19,103 bases of DNA from an uncultured Collinsella sp. (GCA_902495085.1 CABUWA010000020.1:1-19103); one strand, 5' to 3'. Positions 6,619-14,507 are shown, numbered from the stretch's first letter. The notes: generated by a model from the sequence alone, not told the origin. Program-made: numbers and translations.

Positions 6619-8622
6619 TTAGACCAGACGGGCGTTGATCGTCTTGGCGATCTCGGCGGCGTCGGTGGAACCCTTGACAGTGGCACGGAAGTCCTCGTCC
6701 ATGAGCGCCTCGGCGACCTTGGACAGGATCTTGAGGTGCGTGGTGCCAGCCTGTGCACCCGGGATGAGCAGAGCGATGGCCACGTTAACGGGAGCGCCGT
6801 CCATGGTATCCCAACCGGTCACGCCGGACTCGTCCTTGACGACGATGACGGCAGCCTCGGTAATGGCATCGGACTTGGCATGCGGGATGGCGAAGCCCTC
6901 CATCATGCCCGTGGTGCCCTCGGCCTCGCGGGCCAGGAAGGCGTTCATCACGGCGTCGGCGTCGTTGGCGATGCGGGCCTTGACAGCCTGGTTGGAAACG
7001 AAGCTCAGAGCCTCGTCACGAGAAGCGAAGTCCTCGGCGACAAAAACGTTCTCGACCTTCACGAAGTCGGCAGCCTCGGCCTTGGGGGCCTCGACGGCAG
7101 CGGCCTTGGGAGCCTCAACCGGCTTGGCTACAGGAGCGGCCATCTGGTTCTTCTCGAAGTCGTACTTCTTGAAGGCCACGAACAGGATGCCACCGACAAC
7201 AGCGCCGATGAGGATCGCGAGGACCCAAAGTGGACCGTTCTCGACAACGGGCAGAACCAGGAAGCCACCGTGAGGCGCCGGATCGTGAACGTTGAACATA
7301 ATGGTCAGGATCGAAGCGATAGAGGAACCGAGCATCATGATGGGCATGACGGGCCAGATGTTCTTGGTCATGAACGGAATGGCGCCCTCGGTGATGTGGG
7401 TGCAACCAAGGATAAGGTTGACGATACCGGCGTCATGATCCTCCTGGCTGAAGTACTTCTTGCCGACAACGACGGCAAAGGTGGTGATCAGCGGCGGAAC
7501 GATGCAGGCGGCGGAGACGGCAGCCATGAAGTTGGTGCCGAAGTTGTAGGTATCGGTGCCAACACCGGCGGCCAGAGCCTCGGTGAGCATAGCGGTACCG
7601 GTGACATAAGCAGCCTTGTTGACCGGGCCGCCCATGTCAAAGGCGCACATGCAGCCGATGGCAAGACCCAGGACAACGGCGCCAGAGGCGGACAGGCCCT
7701 TGAGGAAGTCCATCATGGCGGTGTTGATGGCAGCCATGGGGCCGGAAATGCCGAGCATGACCAGGCCGACAATAGCCGTCGAGAACAGCGGGTACAGGAA
7801 GATAGCCTTGAGGCCGTCCAGGTTCTTGGGCAGGCCGGCAAAGACCTTCTCGAGCAGCAGGATGACATAGCCGGCGAGGAAGCCGCCGACGATGCCGCCC
7901 AGGAAGCCGAAGCCCACGCCGGCGCCACCGGCGTCGATCATGCCGGTCTCAGCGTTAACAGGCAGGCCCTGGATGGCGATCATACCGGCAACAAAGCCGG
8001 GGACGAGCGCCGGGCGCTTGCCGATGGATTCGGCGATGTAGGCGGAAAGCACCGGAACCATAAGGTTCATGGCGATGCCGCCGATGATCTTGAGCATCGC
8101 AGCAAAGCTGTTGTAGTCAGACGCCGTCGAATCGAAGGACGTAATGCCCCACAGGAACGAGACAGCGGTCAGAACACCACCAGCAACAACGAAGACCAGC
8201 ATGTGGCTGACGCCGTTCATGAGGTGCTTGTAGATAACGTGGCCGATGGACTCCTTCTCCTCGACTTCGTCCTCGACATCGGCAGCGGCTGCAACCGTGC
8301 TGTCGCCCTTAGCGGCGAGCGCGCGGTCAATCAGCTTACCGGCGGCCTCAACGGACAGGGCCTTGGAAACACCAACGGAAACCATGGGCTTGCCGGCGAA
8401 ACGCTCAGCCTGGACATCCTTGTCGGCTGCGACGACGACGGCCTTGGCACCAGCGATCTCACTCTTGGTGAGCTCGTTCTCGACACCGACCTGGCCATGA
8501 GTCTCGACCTTAATGGTCAGACCGCGCTCGGCAGCTGCCTTCTCCAGCGCCTCCTTCGCCATGAAGGTGTGCGCAATGCCGGTCGGGCAACCGGTCGCGG
8601 CGATGATGTCAAACTTAGCCAT
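6619..8622 (-). CDS. PTS fructose-type transporter, EII with B-C-A domain order
   Basis: Membrane permease that imports and phosphorylates a sugar, most likely fructose, to the 1-phosphate. The 667-residue protein has three parts. First is a fructose-type EIIB with active Cys12 in ATGCPTGIAHTFMA. After an acidic linker (about 108-130) comes a multi-pass EIIC (about 130-485) with CMCAFDMGGPVNKAAY and CTHITEGAIPF. After an Ala/Pro/Lys-rich linker comes an EIIA of about 150 residues with active His at about 581 in GFAIPHAKS. The ATG at 8622 follows AAGGAGG at 5-6 bases; the longer ORF to 8694 has no such support. The protein needs EI and HPr, both encoded next door. A MurR/RpiR regulator is divergent to it. 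Fructose is inferred from family resemblance and the adjacent fruK genes; mannitol or another ketose is not excluded. Confidence 0.93.
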   Translation of the reverse strand: MAKFDIIAATGCPTGIAHTFMAKEALEKAAAERGLTIKVETHGQVGVENELTKSEIAGAKAVVVAADKDVQAERFAGKPMVSVGVSKALSVEAAGKLIDRALAAKGDSTVAAAADVEDEVEEKESIGHVIYKHLMNGVSHMLVFVVAGGVLTAVSFLWGITSFDSTASDYNSFAAMLKIIGGIAMNLMVPVLSAYIAESIGKRPALVPGFVAGMIAIQGLPVNAETGMIDAGGAGVGFGFLGGIVGGFLAGYVILLLEKVFAGLPKNLDGLKAIFLYPLFSTAIVGLVMLGISGPMAAINTAMMDFLKGLSASGAVVLGLAIGCMCAFDMGGPVNKAAYVTGTAMLTEALAAGVGTDTYNFGTNFMAAVSAACIVPPLITTFAVVVGKKYFSQEDHDAGIVNLILGCTHITEGAIPFMTKNIWPVMPIMMLGSSIASILTIMFNVHDPAPHGGFLVLPVVENGPLWVLAILIGAVVGGILFVAFKKYDFEKNQMAAPVAKPVEAPKAAAVEAPKAEAADFVKVENVFVAEDFASRDEALSFVSNQAVKARIANDADAVMNAFLAREAEGTTGMMEGFAIPHAKSDAITEAAVIVVKDESGVTGWDTMDGAPVNVAIALLIPGAQAGTTHLKILSKVAEALMDEDFRATVKGSTDAAEIAKTINARLV

Positions 8623-8644
8623 GTGTCCCTCCTTTTTAAGTTTT

Positions 8645-8684
8645 GCGCCCGCAGGCGCTCCCCTACACGCGCTTCCATGCGCGT
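8645..8684 (-). promoter_or_regulatory. Two small hairpins in the EII leader
   Basis: GCGCC-CGCA-GGCGC (8645-8658) and ACGCGC-TTCCAT-GCGCGT (8667-8684) lie just before the EII ribosome binding site. On the minus strand neither is followed by a U-run. They could shape translation or stability of the leader. The second is followed by TTTTT only on the plus strand. Confidence 0.35.
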
Positions 8685-8750
8685 TTTTCCACACTTGAAA
8701 GATACCAACCTACCGTCCGCGTGAGAAGAGACAAGGCGCAATTCTCCGGT

Positions 8751-8807
8751 GAAAGGTTCTTTCATAACCGTAAACGGTAAGTGAAAGTTTACCATCAACA
8801 CTTGAAA
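8751..8807. promoter_or_regulatory. Cluster of inverted repeats in the divergent EII/regulator control region
   Basis: In about 45 bases there are GAAAG-GTT-CTTTC (8751-8763), the palindrome ACCGT-AA-ACGGT (8767-8778) and GGTAA-N8-TTACC (8776-8793). GTGAAAG occurs twice, and the 10-mer ACACTTGAAA is at both 8691-8700 and 8798-8807. The arrangement fits operators for the adjacent MurR/RpiR-type regulator; this is inferred from position and symmetry. Confidence 0.5.
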
Positions 8808-8832
8808 CGGCAAGGTGTATCTTGTAATTGAA

Positions 8833-8854
8833 AATGCCCGTATACTATGGCATT
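8833..8854 (+). promoter_or_regulatory. Likely -10 of the regulator gene, framed by an inverted repeat
   Basis: TATACT (8841-8846) is a good plus-strand -10. It is bracketed by AATGCC (8833-8838) and GGCATT (8849-8854), and ATTGAAAA occurs on both sides (8827, 8852). There is no clear -35. A protein bound to this symmetry would cover the promoter, which suggests autoregulation. Confidence 0.45.
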
Positions 8855-8894
8855 GAAAAACGAGTCCGATTTTCATGCCAACCAGGAGCCATCC

Positions 8895-9752
8895 ATGACC
8901 GATAGCAGCAAGAGCGCGCTCTCCCTTATTAGCACGCACAAAGGGTACAGCGATTCCGAGCAGCGCATTGTCGACTATATATTGGAGCACCAGTCCGAGG
9001 CGCCGCGCCTGACGGCCGCCCAGCTCTCACGAGCCGCTGCCACGTCCGAGGCGACGGTCTCGCGCTTCTGCCGCAAACTGGGCTTTGGCAGCTTCCGCAG
9101 CTTTCAGTTTTCGCTGGCGCGCGACTTGGAGAGTCAGCGCAACGAGGGCCTGACCGACGAGGTCTCGCTCGACAACATGGAGCAGAGCCTAAAGAATATC
9201 CTCGCCGCTAAGGTGAGTGAGCTTAATGCGACCATCGACGGCATTGATCACGACACGTTGGCCGCAGTTGTGCACGCACTTAAGAATGCCGGCGTTATTG
9301 AGTTCGCCGCCGTGGGCAATACGAACGCGGTCGCGCTCGATGCGACATTTAAGTTTTCGCAGCTGGGCCTTCGCTGCATGGCAAGCACCATCAGCGAGAC
9401 CTCGATTGGTTTCGCGCTCACGTTGCGCCCTGGTGATGTCATCGTGCTGATCTCGAACTCTGGCAAGTCGCGTCGACTGAACCGCATGGCAAAAGCGGCT
9501 CGCGACTGCGGTGCTACCGTAGTCGTCATCAGCAGCGACAGCAAATCTCCGCTTGCACGCCTAGCCGACTACACCTTTAATACTGTCAATCACGAGGCAC
9601 TGCTGACAACGGGGGACTTCGCGTTCTCCAAGATGAGCGCCACGATGATCATAGAGGTCATCTACAACTTCCTGCTGCCCGAAATCGAGGACGCGCGCGA
9701 GCACATCAGCTACTACGAGGAGCTCATCCAGCCGGATAAGGTCGTGGAGTAG
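8895..9752 (+). CDS. MurR/RpiR-family transcriptional regulator (HTH + SIS)
   Basis: A 285-residue cytosolic regulator of the sugar-phosphate-sensing family. The N-terminal helix-turn-helix domain spans about residues 1-77, with TAAQLSRAAATSEATVSRFC near 40-59. The SIS phosphosugar-binding domain covers about 110-250 and has VLISNSGKSRR at about 184-194. The start ATG at 8895 has CAGGAG six bases upstream; the longer frame from 8847 starts inside the probable promoter. It is divergent from the EII gene across 272 bases rich in inverted repeats and ends in a bidirectional terminator. It most likely controls the PTS locus in response to a sugar phosphate such as fructose 1-phosphate. Whether it activates or represses cannot be read from the sequence. 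Confidence 0.9.
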   Translation: MTDSSKSALSLISTHKGYSDSEQRIVDYILEHQSEAPRLTAAQLSRAAATSEATVSRFCRKLGFGSFRSFQFSLARDLESQRNEGLTDEVSLDNMEQSLKNILAAKVSELNATIDGIDHDTLAAVVHALKNAGVIEFAAVGNTNAVALDATFKFSQLGLRCMASTISETSIGFALTLRPGDVIVLISNSGKSRRLNRMAKAARDCGATVVVISSDSKSPLARLADYTFNTVNHEALLTTGDFAFSKMSATMIIEVIYNFLLPEIEDAREHISYYEELIQPDKVVE

Positions 9753-9775
9753 ACATTTTGGGGAGCCGACAAACG

Positions 9776-9947
9776 CCGGCCGCCACGAAACTGGCCCATC
9801 TACTACGTTTTATCAGTATGGCCCAACCACATACCAAAAATAGAGAAAACCGCAGGCGCTCTACCTGCGGTTTTCTTTTTGCAATTCTTGACGTGGTTCC
9901 CGATGGCCTATTAAACGTAGTAGATGGACCGATATCGTGGCGGCCGG
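9776..9947. repeat. 172-base imperfect fold-back enclosing a terminator
   Basis: Outer arms CCGGCCGCCACGA (9776-9788) and 9935-9947 are perfect complements (13 bp). After a partly paired 7-base segment, CCATCTACTACGTTT (9796-9810) is a perfect complement of 9913-9927 (15 bp). The loop holds the bidirectional terminator at 9845-9875. It occupies nearly all of the gap between the convergent regulator and recN genes. It may be a second palindromic extragenic element. Confidence 0.75.
9845..9880. terminator. Bidirectional terminator between the regulator gene and recN
   Basis: A perfect 12-bp stem, GAAAACCGCAGG (9845-9856) with CCTGCGGTTTTC (9864-9875), has a 7-base loop. CTTTTT follows on the plus strand and TCTATTTTT on the minus strand. 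It serves two convergent genes. Confidence 0.93.
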
Positions 9948-9973
9948 GTCGAACATACATGTAACGGCTCGGT

Positions 9974-11602
9974 CTAAGCACGCGCTTCTTCGAGCATCTG
10001 CTTTGCGTGGGCCAAACTTGCCTCGGACCGATCGCCGCTCAGCATGCGAGCGATCTCTGCGGTACGGGCATCGCCGGTCACCTCGTCCAGATGCGTTTGG
10101 GGAACGTCGCCGGGCTCTTTGCTAACCACGTAGTGCTTGTCGGCCATGACCGCAACCTGCGCCAGGTGGGTTACGACAATGACCTGATGCGTGGCGGCAA
10201 GATCGGCCAGTACACCAGCCAGCGCACGGGCGGTGGAGCCGCCAACACCGGCATCGACCTCATCAAACACGAGCGTATCGACACCATCCGCGTTGCCAAG
10301 GACGACCTTGCTCGCCAGCATCACGCGGCTCAACTCGCCACCTGAGGCAATGCGGCGCAAGGGACGAGGTGTCAAGCCAGCGCCGCTGCGATATAGCAGC
10401 TCGTAGCTTGAAGGGCCCGCCGGCGTCCATTCGGCACGCGGAAGATCGCGCGACTCCCAGACCAGCTCGGCACCGCCCATCTCCAGGCGCGCCATCTGAC
10501 GGCCAACCTCGTGACAAAAGCGCGGGGCAGCGGTGTTCCGCGCGCGCTTAAGCGCCTTGGCAGCGGCAAACAGTTCGCGCTCCGCCGCGCCAAGCGCTTC
10601 GCGCGCCTTCTTAATCTGTTCATCACCATCGTCTACCAGCGACAAGAGCTCTTGTGAGCGGTCGCGCATGGCAAAGACATCGTCCATAGTGGGACCCCAC
10701 TGACGCAGCAGGCCCTTGAGGTCGGAATACCGCTCGCGCATGCGAGCGAGCTCACGAGGGTCAAACGCAACGCCATCGCGATAGGCACGCAGCTCGTTGG
10801 CACAATCCTCAAGCGAGATACAGGCATCCGAAAGCGCATCGGCAATGTCGCCCAGCTTGCGATCGACGGCAGCCATGCGTGAAAGCTCGGCAACGGCGCC
10901 ATTCACGGCATCGAGCGCTCCCCCTTCGGCAGCAAGCGATGCATGGGCCTCGTTTGCCGTCGCCACCAAGACCTCGGCGTGCTCCGAGCGAGGCAGCAGC
11001 TCCTCGAGTTCCTCGTACTCGCCTGGCTTGGGGTCGACCTCGGCGATACGCTCGAGGGCAAAACGCGCTTCCTCGACGCGACTCCCCTGCGCGCGTGAGG
11101 CTTCCTCCACACGACGAAGCTCCTTGGCGGCGGCACGCGAAGCCTTAAAGCAGGTGCGATACTTCTCGAGTGCCTCAAGCGCCGCGCGTCCAGCCCAAGC
11201 ATCGACCATGGCAACATGGTGCGCCGGGTCGAGCAGGCGCTGATGTTCATGCTGGCCGCATAGATCCATCATCACGCCAACGCGCTCCGAAAGCTCACGC
11301 ACGCTGGCGATGCGGCCGTCAATTTTTACGCGGCTGCGGCCCTCGGCAGAAAGGCTACGCTGCACGGTGAAGCCCTCCGTGTCGTGCGGGCCGTCGAACA
11401 GGCGCGCCTCGACGCTGGCAAGCGCCTCGCCCTCGCGAACCGTCGACGAATCGGCGCGCTCGCCCAAAATAAGCTTGAGCGCCGAGAGCAGCGCGGTCTT
11501 ACCGGCACCGGTCTCACCGGTCAGGACGGTCAAGCCGGCACTCGGCACCAACGTCGCCTCGCGAATGAGTGCAATGTTGGAAACCTGCAGCTCATCGATC
11601 AT
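9974..11602 (-). CDS. recN: DNA repair protein RecN
   Basis: SMC-like ATPase that acts early in recombinational repair of double-strand breaks, associating with DNA in the cytosol. The 542-residue length is slightly short for the family. Walker A GETGAGKT is at 29-36, the Q-loop-like LCGQHEHQRLL at about 114-124, a central alpha-helical coiled-coil region runs from about 140 to 370, the ABC signature IASGGELSRVML starts near 418, and Walker B TLVFDEVDAG is near 443-452. The ATG at 11602 has GGAG six bases upstream and lies inside the end of nadK (11-base overlap). It is the last gene of the efp-recN operon and converges on the MurR/RpiR gene. Confidence 0.96.
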   Translation of the reverse strand: MIDELQVSNIALIREATLVPSAGLTVLTGETGAGKTALLSALKLILGERADSSTVREGEALASVEARLFDGPHDTEGFTVQRSLSAEGRSRVKIDGRIASVRELSERVGVMMDLCGQHEHQRLLDPAHHVAMVDAWAGRAALEALEKYRTCFKASRAAAKELRRVEEASRAQGSRVEEARFALERIAEVDPKPGEYEELEELLPRSEHAEVLVATANEAHASLAAEGGALDAVNGAVAELSRMAAVDRKLGDIADALSDACISLEDCANELRAYRDGVAFDPRELARMRERYSDLKGLLRQWGPTMDDVFAMRDRSQELLSLVDDGDEQIKKAREALGAAERELFAAAKALKRARNTAAPRFCHEVGRQMARLEMGGAELVWESRDLPRAEWTPAGPSSYELLYRSGAGLTPRPLRRIASGGELSRVMLASKVVLGNADGVDTLVFDEVDAGVGGSTARALAGVLADLAATHQVIVVTHLAQVAVMADKHYVVSKEPGDVPQTHLDEVTGDARTAEIARMLSGDRSEASLAHAKQMLEEARA

Positions 11603-12452
11603 GACGCACTCCGTAGAACACGCGGCTCACCGAGTTATAGAAGCTCTCGGGGCCGTAATCCAGCAGCAGCACATCGCCGGGACCGCGACGCACAGCCACG
11701 CTCTCGACCGTGCCATCGCAGGTAATAAACTGTCCATCGATGGCAATCGCCGGCACGCTCGGACGATCATCTGACATAAAGATTTCGACGACATCGCTCG
11801 GCGAGGTCAAGAAGGCGCGAGCCTGAATGGTGTGCGGCGCGATGGGCACGCAGACCATGCCCGTGTAATCAGGGCTGACGATAGGGCCACCGGCGCTCAA
11901 CGCATAGCCGGTGGAGCCGGTCGCCGTCGACACGACGACACCGTCACCGCGCAGGCGATCGATATGATGGCCGGAAACCGTGATGTCAAACTCGACCATA
12001 TCGGACAGGGGCCCACGCGTGAGCGCCATGTCGTTGAGGGCGAACGAACGCACGACATCCTTCGTGCCTTCATCGCGCACCGAGACGATATCCGCGGCGA
12101 TGGTGGCGCGGCGGCTCACGTGGAGCTCACCGGACAGGGCATCGCTCACAACCTGCAAAATATCGCGTTCCTCGGGACTGGCCGCCGTCAAAAAGCCCAG
12201 GTGGCCATAGGAAAGACCCAAAATGGGAATCTCGCGGTAGTTGAGAATGCGGGCGGCGCGCAGCAGTGTGCCGTCGCCGCCGAGTGTAATGACCAGGTCG
12301 GCATCGTCAACATCGGGCGTGCTCTGTATCTTGGAGCGCTGGTCAGCCGCCCATGCGACCTCGTAGCCCTGGCGCGAAAGCCAAAGCTCGAGCATCAGGC
12401 CACTCTCGACCGCCTCTTGCTTGTAGTAATTGGGAACCAGAAAGACCTTCAT
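11592..12452 (-). CDS. nadK: NAD kinase
   Basis: Phosphorylates NAD to NADP, using ATP or polyphosphate, in the cytosol. At 286 residues it has the ATP/NAD-kinase core: LGGDGTLL (GGDGT at 58-62), SYGHLGFLT, and GDGVVVSTATGSTGYALSAGGP (about 169-190). The NE motif that binds the NAD adenosine reads ND here (140-141), and the Asn that usually precedes GxLGFLT is Ser; both are mild changes. The start overlaps the tlyA stop as ATGA, indicating translational coupling, and its own ribosome binding site is weak. Its 3' end overlaps recN. tlyA-nadK-recN adjacency is common in bacteria. Confidence 0.95.
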   Translation of the reverse strand: MKVFLVPNYYKQEAVESGLMLELWLSRQGYEVAWAADQRSKIQSTPDVDDADLVITLGGDGTLLRAARILNYREIPILGLSYGHLGFLTAASPEERDILQVVSDALSGELHVSRRATIAADIVSVRDEGTKDVVRSFALNDMALTRGPLSDMVEFDITVSGHHIDRLRGDGVVVSTATGSTGYALSAGGPIVSPDYTGMVCVPIAPHTIQARAFLTSPSDVVEIFMSDDRPSVPAIAIDGQFITCDGTVESVAVRRGPGDVLLLDYGPESFYNSVSRVFYGVRHDR

Positions 12453-13261
12453 AGCGTTGCAGCTTTCTCGCTCAAAGCCGATACCTGGGATTGCAACTCG
12501 TCATCGGAGCGCTCATCGGGGGCAAACCTCGTGCCGTACAGGAAAAACTCAACGTTGCCCTTGGCGCCATGGATGGGCGACACGCACACGTCGACCGGGA
12601 ACAAGCCCTTTGCGGCGAACAGCTCAATCGCCGCCACGAGCGTGTCAACACGCACAGCGGGATCCGTCACGATACCGCCCTCGCCCACCAGCGCAGCCGG
12701 CGCCTCAAACTGCGGCTTTACGAGCGTGCAAAACGAACCCGAAGACTTCAGGCATGCCAGCACGGCGTCGATGATATTCGCGATACTCGTAAACGACACA
12801 TCGCACACGGCCAGGTCGATAGCGCTGCCGTAGCCGAGCTCGGGCAACTGCGTCACATTCGTGCGCTCGTGGAGCGTCACACGATCGTCTTGGCGCAGCG
12901 ACCAATCAAACTGAGCGCGACCCACATCGACCGAAACGACCGTGGCGGCCCCGCGCTTAAGCAGGCAATCGGTAAAGCCGCCGGTAGAGCAGCCTACGTC
13001 CAAGCAGACAAGGTCCGTCGGATCAATCCCAAACGCATCGAGCGCACCCTCGAGCTTAAGGCCGCCGCGCCCAACGTAAGGAATGCGTCCCTTAACGTGC
13101 AGCGGCAGACCAGGCGTCACCTTGAGCCCCGGAGAGGTCAAACGCTCACCGCCACTCGAAACCAAGCCGGCCATAAGAGTGCGAAGGGCATCCGCGCGAT
13201 CGGCGCAGATGCCCTGTGAAATCAGTTCGTCATCGAGACGCACGCGTTTCATGAATGCCAT
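12449..13261 (-). CDS. tlyA: TlyA-type rRNA 2'-O-methyltransferase (S4 + FtsJ-like)
   Basis: Predicted SAM-dependent RNA methyltransferase, which in mycobacteria makes 2'-O-methylcytidines in 16S and 23S rRNA. An N-terminal S4 RNA-binding domain (about 4-65: KRVRLDDELISQG) is followed by YVGRGGLKLEGAL. The Rossmann methyltransferase fold has the SAM loop LDVGCSTGGFTD at about 87-98, then VSVDVG, and KPQFE later. I use the ATG at 13261, whose A is shared with the xseB stop (TGATG). The ATG at 13252 (starting MKRVRL) is equally family-like; the extreme upstream TTG at 13264 is less likely. Length is about 270 residues, normal for the family. The downstream gene nadK is coupled through a 4-base overlap. 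Confidence 0.92.
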   Translation of the reverse strand: MAFMKRVRLDDELISQGICADRADALRTLMAGLVSSGGERLTSPGLKVTPGLPLHVKGRIPYVGRGGLKLEGALDAFGIDPTDLVCLDVGCSTGGFTDCLLKRGAATVVSVDVGRAQFDWSLRQDDRVTLHERTNVTQLPELGYGSAIDLAVCDVSFTSIANIIDAVLACLKSSGSFCTLVKPQFEAPAALVGEGGIVTDPAVRVDTLVAAIELFAAKGLFPVDVCVSPIHGAKGNVEFFLYGTRFAPDERSDDELQSQVSALSEKAATL

Positions 13262-13527
13262 CAACCATTCGTATCCGGGGATGCAGCCTGTCTATCTTGG
13301 GACTCGTTTGCCGCATCCTCATCGTATTCCTGCTCGAGCTTGTCGGCCTCACGCGGCGTCAGCTCAAACTTGTCGACCATATCGACCGCTCGGGAGCCCA
13401 GCTCAATCGCCTCGTCAAACAAATCGAGCGAACGCTCCAAGGACGTATCCTTGGAGCGAACGGTGGCGATGATCTGGTCCAGGCGATCCGAGATCTCATC
13501 GAAGTTGCGGACGGAACCCTCTGGCAT
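13261..13527 (-). CDS. xseB: Exodeoxyribonuclease VII small subunit
   Basis: An 88-residue helical protein that partners XseA in exonuclease VII, which degrades single-stranded DNA. The core NFDEISDRLDQIIATV...LERSLDLFDEAIELGSRAV (about 8-47) is the family signature. An acidic tail of about 25 residues follows. The start at 13527 has GAGGAG five bases upstream, located inside the end of nusB, and only two bases separate it from the nusB stop. xseA, often the neighbour, is not in the window, so the catalytic subunit must be encoded elsewhere or be missing. Confidence 0.9.
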   Translation of the reverse strand: MPEGSVRNFDEISDRLDQIIATVRSKDTSLERSLDLFDEAIELGSRAVDMVDKFELTPREADKLEQEYDEDAANESQDRQAASPDTNG

Positions 13528-13529
13528 GG

Positions 13530-14117
13530 CTACTCCTCGACGGAGTCGGCCTCGACGGCCTCAGCAGCGTCCGCATCCTCGGCAAGTACACCGACAGCAG
13601 CCTGAGCAGCGGCGACCTTGGCGGCTGCCTCGGCAGCCTGAGCCTCCTCACGAGCGCGATCCTCGGCCAGCAGCTCTTGGTACAGGTCCTCGCCCGGCAG
13701 TTCCTCGCTGCGAGCGATCTTGCCCAGCACGCCGTTGACAAACGATGCGGACTGGTCGGTACCATAAGCCTTAGCGATTTCGACCGCCTCGTTGATGACG
13801 ATGGCGTCCGAGACCTCTTCGTCGGAGAGGAAGCGCATCTCGTAGACGGCGATACGCAGCAGGTTGCGGTCGGCGCCGGGCATGCGCATAAGATCCCAGT
13901 TCTTGGCGACGGCGCGCAGGGCACAGTCAATGCGATCGATATGCTCGTAGGCACCGCGGCAAAGCTCCAGCGCATACGGGTCGAGGGGACCCTTCGAGAT
14001 CAGGAAATCGCCCTCGAGGACGCGCTCGAGCGGGCTGTCCGTGGCCTCGGCCTGGAACAGCAGCTGCAGCGCCTGACTGCGGGCAAGCGTACGCCCGCGA
14101 TAAACCTTAAGGCTCAA
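13530..14117 (-). CDS. nusB: Transcription antitermination factor NusB, with C-terminal extension
   Basis: RNA-binding partner of NusE (S10) in antitermination of rRNA operons. The 195-residue protein has the usual NusB helical core to about residue 145: RGRTLARSQALQLLFQ, DRNLLRIAVYEM, DAIVINEAVEIAKAYG, and FVNGVLGKIA. After it comes an Ala/Glu-rich tail of about 50 residues (146-195) not normal for NusB. The start is TTG at 14117 with AAGGAG six bases upstream, the only sensible start given that the asp23 stop is three bases earlier. It sits between asp23 and xseB in a tight operon. Confidence 0.93.
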   Translation of the reverse strand: MSLKVYRGRTLARSQALQLLFQAEATDSPLERVLEGDFLISKGPLDPYALELCRGAYEHIDRIDCALRAVAKNWDLMRMPGADRNLLRIAVYEMRFLSDEEVSDAIVINEAVEIAKAYGTDQSASFVNGVLGKIARSEELPGEDLYQELLAEDRAREEAQAAEAAAKVAAAQAAVGVLAEDADAAEAVEADSVEE

Positions 14118-14120
14118 AGG

Positions 14121-14483
14121 TTACTCCTTGGGGAAAACGAGGCCGTCGATGCAAACGTCAACGCGCTCGACCTCGACGCCCACCTGAGCATCGATGGCGG
14201 CGACCACGGCGGCGCGAACGGCCTCGGCGAGTTTCTTGAACGGATAGCCAAAGAACACCACGACACGCACGGTGAGTGCGAGCTTGTCGCCGATGACCTC
14301 GGCCTCGACCGCCGGCTCGGAAGCCGGGGCCTTGGACGAGAGCATCATGGAGACAAGGTTGGTGGCAAGGTCCTTGACGCCAACGGAGGCGATGCCCTCG
14401 ACATCCGACACGGCGCGGGAGACGATGGCGGTCAGAACATCGGGCGAAATGCCGATGCCGTCAATCTTGATTTCCTGGGGCAT
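14121..14483 (-). CDS. Asp23/Gls24 family envelope stress protein
   Basis: A 120-residue member of the Asp23/Gls24 (DUF322) family. Staphylococcal Asp23 is a membrane-associated protein linked to cell-envelope stress; other members' roles are unclear. Family marks: GIGISPDVLTAIVSRAVSDVEGIASV near the start, and a VRVVVFFGYPFKKLAEAVRAAV segment followed by VERVDVCIDGLVF. No signal peptide or membrane segment is visible. The start at 14483 follows AGGAGG at 4-5 bases. It lies 24 bases after efp and three bases before nusB, an arrangement also common in Firmicutes. The specific function here is not known. Confidence 0.88.
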   Translation of the reverse strand: MPQEIKIDGIGISPDVLTAIVSRAVSDVEGIASVGVKDLATNLVSMMLSSKAPASEPAVEAEVIGDKLALTVRVVVFFGYPFKKLAEAVRAAVVAAIDAQVGVEVERVDVCIDGLVFPKE

Positions 14484-14507
14484 GAGTCCTCCTAGAAGAG
14501 TTGGTTG

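Noticed and set aside
6109..8724. 871-residue plus-strand ORF covering the EII gene and its 3' gap
   Set aside because: It is antisense to a well supported EII gene, its translation is low-complexity Gly/His/Asp-rich, and it reads through palindromes and a terminator. Long antisense frames are expected where GC-rich third codon positions suppress stops on the other strand.
8517..8990. 157-residue minus-strand ORF across the EII/regulator divergent region
   Set aside because: It overlaps the regulator start and the EII N-terminus in another frame, and runs through the operator-like repeats; no family resemblance.
11832..12833. 333-residue plus-strand ORF opposite nadK and tlyA
   Set aside because: It crosses a coupled gene junction on the opposite strand and has no motif; a shadow.
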